Shown here one piece after another: positions 1-11,275 of a DNA stretch of 64,000 nucleotides (within the stretch, counting starts at the first letter, position 1; each line of letters starts with the position of its first letter). Made by a program: the position numbers and the translations under genes. Origin of the DNA: Paragorgia papillata (Eukaryota; Cnidaria; Anthozoa; Scleralcyonacea; Coralliidae); assembly GCA_035771165.1 (NCBI GenBank), contig JAWNZC010000344.1:84501-148500 (forward strand), written 5' to 3'. Under the pieces are notes generated by a model. That model searched no databases, was not told where the DNA came from, and saw only the letters and a program-made list of their open reading frames with translations.

Positions 1-217
1 AGTTGACGAGAGAGCATCAACATGGGAGTTAACAGTCGTACAGTGCAAACAGGAGCGCTAGTTGAGAATCTAATCGCCTCTCATTCTTGTTTGTTTGTTC
101 AACTTCAGGGCAGTACGGTATGTTTGTCTGGAATGTTTTAGATGAGGTGTTCAGTAACGATGATTTCGAATATTTAATAAACCATGAAATTGAATGGAAT
201 TATTTTTTGAATTTAAG

Positions 218-524
218 GGCAAAGAATTTCTTGTGAAGTGGCTCGATTTCAGTTCATTCGACTCTACGTGGGAGCCACTGGAGCACATTAACAAGGAATG
301 CATTGGGTAACTATAAAATTATATTTCATTGTGTACACTAACCTTACTATATTAATAAATTATTACTTCTTTCAAACAAGTTACCAAAGGTTTTTAATAA
401 TTTTTACCTATATTTAATAGTGTAGACTAGTAATAGAGTACATATCTCGAATGAAAATGCTTTTCCTTAACTTTCTCGCATTCCACTTTTCAGACCAATG
501 GGATTATCTGCTGGACCTTCATAG
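218..524 (+). CDS. Chromodomain protein, last two exons (partial)
   Basis: Two exons can be read. Exon 218-306 follows an AG and ends at a GTAACT donor; it encodes the second half of a chromodomain, with the pattern EFLVKW, then DSTWEP, then LEHI. Exon 494-524 follows a TTTTCAG acceptor, keeps the frame (the split Gly codon is completed by the A at 494) and ends in TAG at 522-524 after nine more residues. Chromodomains bind methylated histone tails or, in chromoviral integrases, help target chromatin. The first half of the domain is not visible upstream; a tiny possible exon near 107-118 between CAG and GTATG is too short to trust. Intron-bearing structure argues for a host gene or a captured piece rather than a retroelement integrase. 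The rest of the gene would lie outside the window, so the parent protein cannot be named. Confidence 0.6.
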
Positions 525-982
525 TCAAGGAACAAAAGTACACTTTCCCGTTAAAGTTAGACATTTTATATCTTGGTCCCCCATTCAACATGTGGGTAAA
601 TCAGGAGATGTTGTTGCAAGTACATCATAAGTAAGTAAGGTCATAAGTAAGATCATTTTTGGAGAAAATGTCCATGGATTTTATTAAAGGAGCTGCATAG
701 GGAATTACATAAAGAATACATTTGAGTTGTTTAATGTTTAGTTAAAATTATAAAATAATGATATATTATAAATAATAAAATAATGTTCTGAATAAAATAA
801 TAAAGGCTATATGGGTTAAACTATAGTATTAGCCCACAGAAGCAACCATGCTTGTCTCTTCCCCAGAGGAGCAATTTGTGCGACTCAATGGCAAAAATTC
901 CTCCTCCTTGCTCCTTTGGGGAGGGATGAGCAAAAATGATATGGCTGCTTCCATAGATTACTAATTAGTAAAATTTCAAACT
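525..982. other. Non-coding interval
   Basis: AT-rich sequence between the chromodomain terminal exon and the 3' end of the minus-strand SGDG-family gene. It would hold the 3' UTRs of both convergent genes. AATAAAATAATAAA runs near 775-805 could act as polyadenylation signals on the plus strand. I see no other coding or repeat signal. Confidence 0.5.
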
Positions 983-3900
983 TCATTTTTTCTTTGTTTT
1001 CTGTTTGTTTTTTCTTCTTTGTTTTGTTTTTGTCTTCGCATTCCTACTTCTAGTCATGTTTTCAATTTCCTCTGAGATATTGCTTGTTCCATCATTGTTG
1101 GTTTCCATAATTTCACTTGTGCCATCATTTTGTTGTATACTTATGCACTTTCGTTTCTTCTGTCTCATTAACTCCTGCTTCCCGCCATTCCAAAATTCTT
1201 CAGAAATTTTTCTGTAACTTCGTTTTCTTCGCTCTCTTTTCGACAAACTGCTCATTCTATGCTCTGCACGAATAACATCGGCTGGACTGTCGAAGTTGTT
1301 GGACTTGCGAAGAACGATGCTTCTCGCTACATCATTATTTTTCTCAACACCTACAAATTAAAAAATATGCATATTTAAATTAATATAAATGTGTCTGCCT
1401 TTGTGAAAACCTCATAATTCACAATAATATGAACTTATGTAAGTTCACCCACTAAATGCACCCCACTTTGCTGAATAAAATCATCTGGCGCTGGCCAGAA
1501 TAAAATGCTAAAGTGTGCCCTTGCACCTTAATGTGCTATTACAATTACATATGACCAGTTCTTTATTAAGAAATTAAATGTCAGCTTTTCGTATATGTGT
1601 GATACAGCAATTCAGATTCTGACCTTGTCCACTGAATTGCTTCACATTCTTGAATTTGTCAAGGGCATGTTGGATGTGATATGCTGCTGCGTGCATATAA
1701 GGGGTGACATTATTTCGTGCATAGCCCTTCCTTCGGTTTCCTAGGGTTAGGAACAATGTTATCCAGGATCGTATCTAAAAATCAATATGATATAACATTA
1801 TGAGTTACAATGTTATTTTACAAAACAGTATTTCACATTTTTTTAAGTTAATTGCAAAATATTAATTTACCCTTGATCCACAGTTTTCCAATTCATCTGG
1901 GGTAAATGAAGAAATGGAATTAAAGTATATGTCACCAAAGTCCTGTAGGGGGGAGAAAGTGATGTAAATGTTATCGGTAAATTTTCCGAGGCGATTATTG
2001 AATTTCAAATGCTCTGATTAGTCGAGCTGAACCAATTATCTTGCGATAATCACCAACCACCTCTCACTAGAAATTGTACTTCAAGAAGAGGTTTCCGAGG
2101 GGGACAGGGCATTTTTGTTTGGACATTTAATTTTTTTTTGTACCTTCCATAGTTTGATTACTGTTGCTGCACTATGGTTATTAATTGCTTCAGCACAAGA
2201 TTCAAGCTTTATTGGGAGATTACGGAGTAAATGAGTGAAGTCCAGTCCATTTTCTTGGTACCTTGTCCATCTTCATTCCTCCTTTCCCAAACACTGAATG
2301 TTACACCGCAACTATTTATGAGTTGGGAGAGTTTACGTAAATGGACACCTTTAGCCTCCCCCTTCTTCTTAAAGAAATCCTCCTTGTCATCTAACTCCAT
2401 AGCATCCTCTATTAAGTTAGTTAACAGGACGTCTGTAACACGTAAAAGAAGGTGAAGCTCATCAACGACAATATTTGCAAGGGGGACATTCAGTAGTGGT
2501 GTATCTTTACAACAAAACATATTTCCCGATGCATATTTTTTTACATCATCCAGAGCTAGGGCCATGGGAGGATCATTATAATACTTGTCTGGCTTTGACA
2601 TGTCCCACCTGAAGCAAATAAAGAACTATTATGTAAATACAATGGTACGTGGCATACTGCTAAAGGTGAAGTATTAAATATGAGCAACAAATTGCTGCAA
2701 CTTGTCTTGCAATAATGTTGCATTGAAAATTCCACTTTTTCCCCATAATACTTTTATACCTTTTGTCCTTATGAATTGTACACCATAAACAGGCATAATT
2801 TGCATTTGCTGCTGCACGTCCACTAATGATTAATAGAAACTGAAAAAAAATCAAAAGAAAAGGAAATGTATGTTTTAGCCGCAGCAACAATTTTCATCTT
2901 CACTTTTATTGAAATATTTATTTTAATGCCAGATTATTCTACTCATCAATGAGAGACTCCTCAGCTGTCAGTGGGTTAAGCTGAGAGTGCTACTGTGACA
3001 AGTGATATTTTTTATTAAATAATTTACCTTATAATCACCACCAAGAAATATTTCAACCGGTATGGTATGCCCTGGGTTGGTTTCAATTTGTCCGTCATCT
3101 ATTATGTTGTTTATCTCGTCCCAGCAATCTTTAAAGTTTGTTTTGAGGGAGTCATAGGATTCTGAACCACTCATGGCTGCAATGGTGTTGGTACCTGAAT
3201 AAATTCAAATATATTATGTTATATCCACTATCCCATTCTGGCCTCTTTACTCTGGCTAATGCCACACAAGTTCAATCATCAGGGGGAGTTTGTCTAGATA
3301 TTAAGAATGGATTAACCCGTCTGGTTTCAAAGGTACTCTACATGTACATCTGGCCAGAACTTAATAAAGTTAACTCGGGGTCATGCTGGTAGACACTTGC
3401 AAGTTGCACCTAATTTTGCATTTAATTTTGATTTTAATTATGTTGTTTGAACAAAACATACCTTTTTGACTAAGATAATACTTTTTCTTAAGTTGTGGCC
3501 AGAAGTCGAACTTAGAAAAATACGAGTTCCAGCTGGAACTAACCGGCTAAGAATGTTGGGAAGATATTAATTAAGTACAGTACCTTTGGCAGACAAAACA
3601 TCTTTGGATTCATCGAGCATACAATAGCTCAGAATGACATACTTCGTCAATCGGGTCATTCTGGCACCATCACCACTGATTTTCACTCTTACTTTCTGAT
3701 CTTTTTCAAGTTTACCATCTTCTGCCTAATGGAGTTAATAAAAACTTGAATTTTCTCAAGAAACTATTGTATAAAAGAAGTCACATATTAAATATGAAAT
3801 CTCAAAAAATTATGATGGTACAGCATAGATGTATGCTCGCCATAAATCGCAATTTGTTTACAAGGGCATCCCTGAAGGACACTTGTGCACCCAGTTCTGC

Positions 3901-5135
3901 TCCTGGAGTTGGCTTAACAGCACAAGTGCTGTTCAGTTTGTCCCGGCATTGCTTGATCAGGTAGGACTTTGGCATACCATCAACAATCATGCTTATTTCA
4001 TAAATGAAGGCATCTCCCACAGAAAATTTATCCATCAGAAATAATATAGATTCCACTTTGCATCTTCTGACAAACTGTCATATTGTTTTGTTCGTGGCTG
4101 AGGTGTTGTTGAGGTAACAGTTGGTGGTGGACTATAACTAGGTGACATAACAGTTTGAGAATCCTGGTGGGAGGGAGTTTTATTTGTTGTCATAGGTGTG
4201 TGGGCTGCCTGTGTTGGTGTATCTGGAGTTGAAGGTGTTACTGAATGTGGTGCCTGGGGATCTGTAGGTGTGGCTTCCGATGTCGACGAAATTCCTGTTT
4301 GCATTGAAGCGTTCCAAGCATATTTTTGGCCTTTACTGTCAGAAAACTCCAAGCTGCCAAGTTCTAATCCAAAGCGTTGTGCGAACCACAGAGCTTTATG
4401 GGCCCTGGTTCCTAGTGCCTGCATTCGTCGCTTCTGTTGTCGCTTGGATAGATCAGCAATATCCTTAGTGATTGTGGGCTGATTTTCTTCATTCTCTTTT
4501 TCCAGTTTCCTTATGTATTTTTTCGTGCCTTTATTCTCAGACTCTAGATTCGAAATGTTTTCATTGTAGTTGCCAATATTATTTAACAGCTGTCCTTGCA
4601 TCTCCTCAAACAGTTTTTCCTTTTCCTCCTCAAGGTTTTCATGCTTTGCTCTCCATTCTTCCAACTCAACTTTTAAACTGTCTAGATGTTCTTGCATCTC
4701 TTGCATTTTTTTTGTCCACTCTTTTTACCTCTAGTTCCATTTCTGCTGGCTCACGACGTCACTTACTAAAATGCTGATTCTTGAATAATCATTGAGATGT
4801 CTGGCACGTTTATCCTTTGACCCTTTCAACTGAAGCTTTCTTAGTTCTGTAGTCGCTTTCCAACACTGGATTCTAATGCGCTCTTCGATTCTTTCAGAGG
4901 TGCGTTTGATCTTGATTGATCCATCAGGAATGATGCTGTTGAGCAGATCCACGTACTTCTTGTTTTTGTAGTTGAAATTTTTCCATTGTATTAAAATGCT
5001 TTTGTGAATGGCGATGCAGTATGCAACTTGATCGCCAGATATAGCTTGTTATGTGACATAGGACAACTTATTCGATTGAGTCCCTCCATTTATTAGAATA
5101 TCCAGATTCGTCGGGCGAACCGGTGCGTCTGACAT
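983..5135 (-). pseudogene. Nine-exon SGDG/GGDYK-family gene, RAG1/Transib-like DDE candidate, disabled
   Basis: Exons on the minus strand, most with GT donors and AG acceptors that keep frame: 5135-4767, 4718 to about 3822, 3725-3584, 3194-3028, 2839-2760, 2608-2144, 1942-1871, 1774-1624, 1350-983. In order the protein has a 120-residue head, a coiled coil (about 4706-4480), a Pro/Thr/Ser-rich linker, VKISGDGARMTR (exon 3), SESYDSLK and FLGGDYK (exon 4), NYACLWC-x-IHKD (exon 5), DELHLLLRVTDVL (exon 6), VTPYMHAAAYHI (exon 8), GQG-VEKNND across the exon 8/9 junction, and a Lys/Arg-rich tail. D(SGDG), D(SYDS), Cys pair and E(VEKNND) follow the order seen in RAG1/Transib recombinases; that assignment is inference. 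Lesions: in-frame TAA at 5049-5051, and frameshifts near 4042-4048 and 2228-2236. Two stops at 4727-4733 are avoided if 4719-4766 is a 48-bp intron. The exon 2/3 junction is unresolved. I know the family as a recurrent, unnamed cnidarian protein; no terminal inverted repeats were found. Confidence 0.6.
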
Positions 5136-6611
5136 TGAAAAGCGTACGATTTTATACATTCTGTTTACATGTTCCAGTTGAATGAGATTTGAAAATAACT
5201 TCAATTTTCCCGCTGAAGTCCGTTGTCTGTTGGGTGATCATTGCGCGCGGTGTCGCATTTTAGTTGGCGAACTACATGGAAATTTCACTAAAATCACATC
5301 GCAATACCGAACTGGATATAGCTTGTGCAGGTTGGGTGTAAATTATACCTGAAAACACATTGCCTTGGCTTACCAAAGCAGATGGAACATGTGGAAATTT
5401 CACGGATTTTAACTGAAATAAATGGAATTGATTCAGCTTCACTCAAGGTATTTGTGCTATTTCGCCGTATATTTAACAGTTATACCATGAGCTCGAGTCG
5501 TATATGAGCTCATAGCCAACGAGGCGCTTCGCCGAGTTGGCTATTAGTTCGTATACGACGAGAGCGAATGGTATAACTGTTTTATTATATAGCCAAGCAC
5601 TGTACAAGAGACAAAATTACATGCAGCGAAATGTTTCAAACGAAAAACTTCCGGCATAGGCAACTAATACTTCCGCCATGCGTAATGATGCATTCACATA
5701 GAGTTTCTCACTGAGCTGTTCGGTAAACAGCTTTGAAATGTTGCATAAATGTTGCTCGAGAGGCAAAAAATGTGTTAAGCAGATCAACAAAAAAGATTAA
5801 AAGGTACCTTTATGAAGTAAAAAGGTGGGTCAGTTGTTTATATTAGCGTTGCTGTCGTGAAAAAGGTTTTGATTTCATGCAAAAATGAAACTGAAACACC
5901 TTCGGCAGTGAAACTAAATTACTTAGTTGGTTGTTTTTGAAAAAGAACATGCTTTTTACTACTCCAAATGCTTATCTAAATAAAAAATGTCTCTTTACTG
6001 GTGATCTCCTACGAAATGTGTGTTGTAAGCTTGATTTTAACTGTGAGTTTCTTTGTTTGGCAACAAATTAATATCAACCCGTTAATTTAGTCAGGTTTTT
6101 GAAGTAAAAAGACGTAATTTTTAGGTGAATTTTACCATTTACCATGCTAAATTGTGTATTTGTTGATGTATTTTTACACAATGTTGGTTCTTTTTACATT
6201 GGTTTGAGGGTGTTGATGTTTTTCTGTATAAAAATCCGTCAATTTCAACTCTTTTCGGCAGTTTAAAAAAACGTGCCGCCATCTTGATTTTCCTCTACTA
6301 GCAGGATATGAGCTGATAGCCTAGTAGTAGGGAACCAATCAGATTACGCAAAAGCTCATATCCGATAGCATGCTATATAATAATTCCTATTACACTTGCC
6401 TGGTATTTAAATATTGCACTACCGAAACCAATTTGTATCGATAGATTCTAAATTTTGTCCTCGAACTTAGTTACCAACTAGTACTAACTAGATTAGATGG
6501 AACATCATGCATTTTGGCGAGAAGTTAGGAGCTTCTGTCTAACTCCTATTTAAATCACCTATTAGCGGCGGCCATATTGTTGCCATATATTTTTAAAGTT
6601 CACGACCCTAC
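5136..6611. other. Non-coding interval with hairpin DNA
   Basis: No coding exon is apparent. The interval holds a near-perfect hairpin at 5473-5583 and a second, looser inverted pair at 6303-6365 with related words (GATATGAGCT and AGCTCATATC). The two may be the ends of one 0.9-kb non-autonomous element, but I cannot match complete terminal repeats or a target duplication. Confidence 0.4.
5473..5583. repeat. Hairpin (foldback) repeat
   Basis: The left arm, starting TAACAGTTATACCAT, is repeated in reverse complement at the right edge, ending ATGGTATAACTGTTTTA. The arms are about 48 nt with scattered mismatches and meet at CCAACGAGGCGCTTCGCCGAG. This looks like a MITE or the end of a larger foldback transposon. 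Confidence 0.5.
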
Positions 6612-7153
6612 GTGTCCATAATTTCTCCACAAGTTCCAAAAATTAAAAGAAAGGTCAACCGCATTCCATGGGAAAATGAGGAGATCATTGCAAGAAGGAA
6701 AGAATTGAAGGAAGCATATGCTGCAAAGACAAAAATGCTTACAAGAGCCAAAAAAGCAGCACTAGACCAAGCAAAACAGAAACTTCATGAAGCTTACGAA
6801 CAAGAACTTGAAGCATACATCCAAGCCAAAACTAACATCATACAGAATGCGGCAGAAAACCGTCAGTCTTCTCTTGCATGGGCAACTCTGAATGAGATAA
6901 CAGGGAGAAAGAAAACTGATAGAGGAAAACTGAAAGCCAAAACTCCACAAGAGAGAATTAAGAAATGGAAAGATCACTTCTCCAACCTACTCGGTCAGCC
7001 CCCAAATGTGACAGAACAACCAATACTGAAGGTTGTCGAAGACACCTTACCAATAAACACAAGTGAGCTACTGGACTGTATAAGTCATTTGCAAATGGTA
7101 AGATACCTGGTCTTGGCAATATACCAGTGGAAGTATGGAAAACAGGAGCACTA
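6612..7153 (+). pseudogene. LINE ORF2 fragment, linker before reverse transcriptase
   Basis: The reading frame encodes the lysine/glutamate-rich segment between endonuclease and reverse transcriptase of a non-LTR retrotransposon. Landmarks are PWENEEIIARRKELKEAY, SSLAWATLNEITGRKK and ERIKKWKDHFSNLLG. Near 7085 the frame slips by one base: the expected GKIPGLGNIPVEVWKTGAL is in the next frame, so this copy is frameshifted. The reverse transcriptase core that should follow is missing; the next recognisable feature is the SINE at 7204-7366. It is a truncated dead LINE copy, probably of an RTE- or CR1-like group. Confidence 0.65.
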
Positions 7154-7203
7154 ACGTATTATTATAATATAAGTAATATTGACCATTTCACTCGATTACA
7201 TAG

Positions 7204-7366
7204 CATGTTCTCAGGATATTGGGTGAAGGAAAATTCGAGTGTAGAATATATACATTTTAAGACCAGACCGGGACCAGTTGCGAAAAATGCAACTACACAT
7301 GCCTTCCGGCAGGAATTGAACCCATGACCTTGCGATTCTAGTGCAATGCTCTGACCACTGAGCCAC
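7204..7366 (-). mobile_element. tRNA-derived SINE
   Basis: Read on the minus strand it has a tRNA-like head with an A box (TGGCTCAGTGG) and a B box (GGTTCAATTCC). A body that includes CGCAACTGGTCCCGGTCTGG follows, and it ends near CCTGAGAACAT. It matches, in opposite orientation, the SINE at 11276-11455. Its 5' end abuts the LTR at 7367 and lacks about five bases present in the other copy. Confidence 0.75.
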
Positions 7367-7534
7367 TGTTGTGTCAAGCTTTCTGACAACAGTTTAATCA
7401 CAATTAATACATAACTTTCTTTTACACGATCGTGCAACGTAACAACAACGTAAAATCAACAAGGCGTCCTCTCTCAACACCATACTCCAAAAGGAGGTTT
7501 GTCCCTCAAACTCAAGCAACATAATTATACAACA
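7367..7534 (-). repeat. Probable 3' LTR of Ty3-type element 1
   Basis: This 168-bp segment follows the integrase C-terminus. It begins TGTTGT and ends ACAACA on the minus strand, the TG...CA form expected of an LTR. No 5' LTR partner is present because the element is truncated at its 5' side, so the call rests on position and termini. Confidence 0.55.
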
Positions 7535-7575
7535 TCTCTCCCTACGAACAATAAATGTCCAACCCAACCTAAATG

Positions 7576-9089
7576 TCATAGTCTTTCAGGTAACTGGGTA
7601 CCCGGATTGTGCGTTGGGGTCTGCGCTTTCTCGAGGTCTTCATCTCCACCGAGTTGTTGCTTCGTTTTGTGCGGCGTGTCTGTGTCTTCATTCTCGTTCT
7701 CCGTGGCTCCTTCAGTACTATCACTCGCTGCGTCCTCGTCATCCTCGTCATCCGCCAGTACGTCGTATCTGATATTTCGGAAGTATGACGCGTCCCTCGT
7801 AACTGTCCGTGTCCCATCGATCTCACGAGCAGTTACTCTTGACCCTTGAACTTCGATAATTCGTAGTGGTATAGGGTTGAACGTGGGTGTCAACTTGTTG
7901 ACCTTCTTCTGCTTTGCAATTACGGTGTCGCCTACACGGAACGTATGTGTTGGCCGTCCATTTATCATCTTTGCTTTGTAGTGATGATCTCGTGACCGAT
8001 CTACGACCTGGTCGACCGGTGCGATGAGTGGCAATACTGTCCGCATTTCTCTTCCGCCATGCATTGCGGCGTGTGGGCTAACACCTGTCGCGCTGTGTGG
8101 AGTTGACCGGTACATCTGTAAAAACGTTGGGCTGCGTCTCGAAAAGGACTTCCCTCCACGGTTGCTGCTTGCAAAGCCTCTTTCATGCTTCGATTAAAGC
8201 GTTCAACTGTCCCATTTGCTCTGGGCCATTCTGGTGTAACATGGTGATGGTAGTAGCCGCTCTTTTGAGCGAACTGTTCCATTTCCTGAGACTGGAATGG
8301 TGAGCCATTGTCCGATTGGCACACCGCTGGAACACCTTTGTTTGTGAATATCGACTGCATGGCTGCTATTGTGGTGTTCGCGTTAGGTGCATTTCGGAAG
8401 CACGCCATCTCTGCCCATCGGCTGTAGCGATCAATCATGAATATATACTCCCCATTCGGGTAAGGACCTTGGAAATCCATTTCGACGTATTGCCAAGGGC
8501 CGCTTGGTAGCTCTGACGGTTTGACTGGCTGCTCGTTGTTTGCTGGTTGGACGGCTTGGCACGGTAAGCATTCCCGCACCTGTCTCTCGATAGCCTTTTC
8601 CATACCCGGAAACCAAAAGAATATCCGTAGTAAACATTTTGCCTTGCTGATCCCTTGGTGTGCTCGATGACCTAGTTCGACCACGCGTGTTTGTAGAGCG
8701 GCAGGTACGACGATGCGGGATCCCCGACACACGACGCCGTTCACCACACTCAGGTCGTGCTTGATTTCCGGGACCATGTAAGGTTTTAGTTCCTCAATGT
8801 CACCGTCCCCTGACTGAACTGCTTTGATAAGTCTCTGATAAGCCTCACACCTTGCACCTTCAGCTCTAATGTCCTCCACTGTCACTGCTCTTTGTTCGTT
8901 AAGGGTGTGGCAGTACCCGGCCTCCACAACACTCTCGGCTGCTGCTTTGATCTTGAGCCTTCTCGGTCGGCATGGTGTCGTGACATGTAGTCGGCAATGC
9001 ACGTTTTCCCTGGGCGGTAGACGACCTCGTATTCGAACTCTTGCACGTCCATAACGAAGTTTTAGACTCTGGGTGGCAACTCCCCACAT
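7576..9089 (-). pseudogene. Ty3-type element 1, integrase
   Basis: The segment lies in two overlapping frames: 9089-8001, then 8115-7576 for the C-terminus. It carries the H-H-C-C zinc-binding motif (GHRAHQGISKAK to CLPCQ), the catalytic core with D in MDFQGPYP, D in SDNGSPF and E in NGTVERFNRS, and a C-terminal part with FRVGDTVIAKQ and an acidic tail. The enzyme would insert retrotransposon cDNA into the host genome. The three catalytic acidic residues are present, but the frame breaks between 8115 and 8001, and between reverse transcriptase and integrase near 9070, so this copy is inactive. The 168-bp LTR-like segment lies just downstream. Confidence 0.8.
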
Positions 9090-10717
9090 AGCTCGTGGAA
9101 CATGTAGGTTAGCGGGCGGTGGTCAGTAACAATGCGAAATTTCGGAGCACCAAGCAAGTACTTTCGGAGCTTCCTGCATGCCCAGCGCACCGCCAATGCC
9201 TCTCGTTCGGTTGGAGAGTACCGGGTTTCCACCTCTTTCAATGAACGTGATTTGTACATGACAGGGTGGAAGGGCTCTGTCTTTGATACTCGCTGGACAA
9301 GAACTGCTCCGAGACCTGTGATACTTGCATCCACTACCAGTTCGGTGTCGTGTCCGATAACGTAATGATACAGTAGTGAATATTCACTGAGCGATGCTTT
9401 CAACTTCGTAAAGGCTTCCTGGCATTTTTCATCCCATGACCATGATTCCTCCTTCAGCTGTTGCCGCAGCGGGTAGACGATACTTGCAAAGTTCGGAATG
9501 AAACGTTCGCTAAAACTTGCCATTCCGAGAAAAGAGCGTAATTCAGCTTTGCTTTTGGGTCGGCTAGCTTCCTGTAAGTTCCTCACATTTTTTGGGTCGG
9601 GTTTGATGCCATGCTTATTGAACACCAGTCCAACAAAACGCACCTCTTCTACATCAAAGACACACTTGTGTGGGCTCACAGTGATACCGTTGCTTCTTAA
9701 TGCTGACAGGACTTGCTGTAGTGCTGCATCACGCTCTTCGACTGACCCACATATTAGAATGTCATCTGCTATGTTCACTTGGTTTGGAATGCCAGACAGC
9801 ATCTTGTGCATCTCCAACTGAAGGAGATCCTGTGCCGATTTGGTCCCATAGTTAAGCCGTTTGTAACGGTAGAGGCCATCGGGGCCGTAGAAGGTGGTGA
9901 TTTTGCGCGACGGTTCATCCAGCGCGAACTGGTGGTAGGATTCTTTGAGATCCAGCTTGGTGAAGCGCTCTGCACCCTGAAATTTGTTTACAATGTCAGC
10001 CATTGTAGGGATCTGCGTGTACGGGCGTTGTATGGCTTTATTTGCCATTCGCATATCAGTACAGAAACGGATGTCGTTGGACTCTGGTTTCGGAGCAATA
10101 ACCGGGGGACTGACCCAACTGCGCACCTGCTTGTCAAGAAACCGTTCAATGATGTCTTGGCTGAGAAGCTCTTTGATCTTGCTTTCCGCGCGATTCAAGA
10201 GATTGAATGGTATCCGCCTCTGTTTCTGTACGACAGGTTTGACTGTATCATCTATCATCAACGATACCTCAGGGATTTTTGCTTTACCGATCTTGCCTGT
10301 GAACACCTCGGAATTAGCAGTGATCATGTCTGCTATCTTTTGGCGTTTAGTGGTAGCTAAAATTTCTTTGCAAGGCTCAGCTACTTGCTTGACGAGGAAA
10401 CTCTCATTGTAATGGATCAGTTGCAATTGTTTTGCAGGCTGTTCGGAGAGAAGTGGGTAGGCAGACGGTTCCGATGTCACATATATCTCAGTGTTGACTT
10501 CCCGATCTGCTGCTTTCAATACTGCCTTAAAGGAACCGATGACCGATAGTGGTGCTTTACCCCCATATGCGAACAGTCTAATATTTGTTGGTGACAATTG
10601 TACTGTTCCCTTGGCCTTCTTCTTAAAATTGTGGAACTGTCTCTCATCCCAAATGTCCCTTTGGGTCCCTGTATCCGGTTGCCACAGAACTTCCTGGCCG
10701 TTAGTGTGTACCCTCAT
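9062..10717 (-). pseudogene. Ty3-type element 1, protease, reverse transcriptase and RNase H
   Basis: One 551-codon frame. The start has a retropepsin-like DTG (QPDTGTQRD). Reverse transcriptase motifs follow: RFCTDMRMANKAIQ, KLDLKESYHQFALDE, and IADDILI as the active-site box (IADD instead of the usual YxDD). Then comes a linker with GLVFNKHGIKPDP, and RNase H with LVVDASITGLGAVL, SPTEREALAVRWA and VTDHRPL. It should convert element RNA to cDNA. The junctions to gag upstream (10717) and integrase downstream (9062-9089) are out of frame. It is an old copy of an LTR retrotransposon without its 5' half. Confidence 0.85.
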
Positions 10718-11232
10718 CAGTGATGGTTTCTTCGCGACGCGAGGCTGTTAACCAATTCGATTTTGGCTACATCGTACTCATCCGTGTCCGAGTCAGTGTC
10801 ACTTCTGTCATTGGCTTGGTGTTCTTCATCAATGAGATTGGCGCCTACCTCCTTTTCCTTTTTGAAGCATTTATTAGCGTAGTGCCCCTTCGTTTTACAA
10901 TAGTTGCAAGTTCTTGAAGCAGCCGGGCATTCCGAAGCAGGAAAATGTTTCTCATGTCCGCACCTGTTGCATTGTTCCGGGGGGAGGTAACTTTCTTTGG
11001 CCTTAACTTGGCCGACTACAGATCGGGATTCACCGTCCATTACTTTACTTCTGGCCACGGCATCTTCCTTCTTTCTTGCAATGTCCAGAATTTGGTCAAG
11101 TGTTCGATCCTTCTGTAAAAATTTAAGCCGGAGGGTGTCGTCGTGCATGTTACTAATGATCAAACTTTTTATCATACTCTCGGCAGACCAATTCCTGAAA
11201 TAATATACCCAATTCTCTCCTGGCATTACCAC
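10717..11232 (-). pseudogene. Ty3-type element 1, gag C-terminus (5'-truncated)
   Basis: The retained part shows a helical segment ending in MIKSLIISNMHDDTLRLKFL and two CCHC-type knuckles, CNRCGHEKHFPASEC and CNYCKTKGHYANKC, then an acidic stretch. The knuckles bind element RNA during particle assembly. The N-terminal capsid domain is absent: homology fades near 11190 and the plus-strand SINE begins at 11276. No 5' LTR or primer-binding site remains. Confidence 0.7.
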
Positions 11233-11275
11233 CTTATTATATATACGGAACTCGCGATCAAGTTCTCGGCAACGC

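Noticed and set aside
4706..4713. Eight-base T run as a frameshift in the SGDG-family gene
   Set aside because: The coding blocks on both sides are in the same frame, so a 48-bp intron explains the two stops better than two compensating shifts.
4198..4777. Plus-strand frames opposite the coiled-coil exon
   Set aside because: They are shadows of the minus-strand exon, which has the coiled coil, the Pro/Thr linker and flanking family motifs.
9132..10412. Plus-strand frames across Ty3-type element 1
   Set aside because: Antisense shadows of the pol gene on the minus strand.
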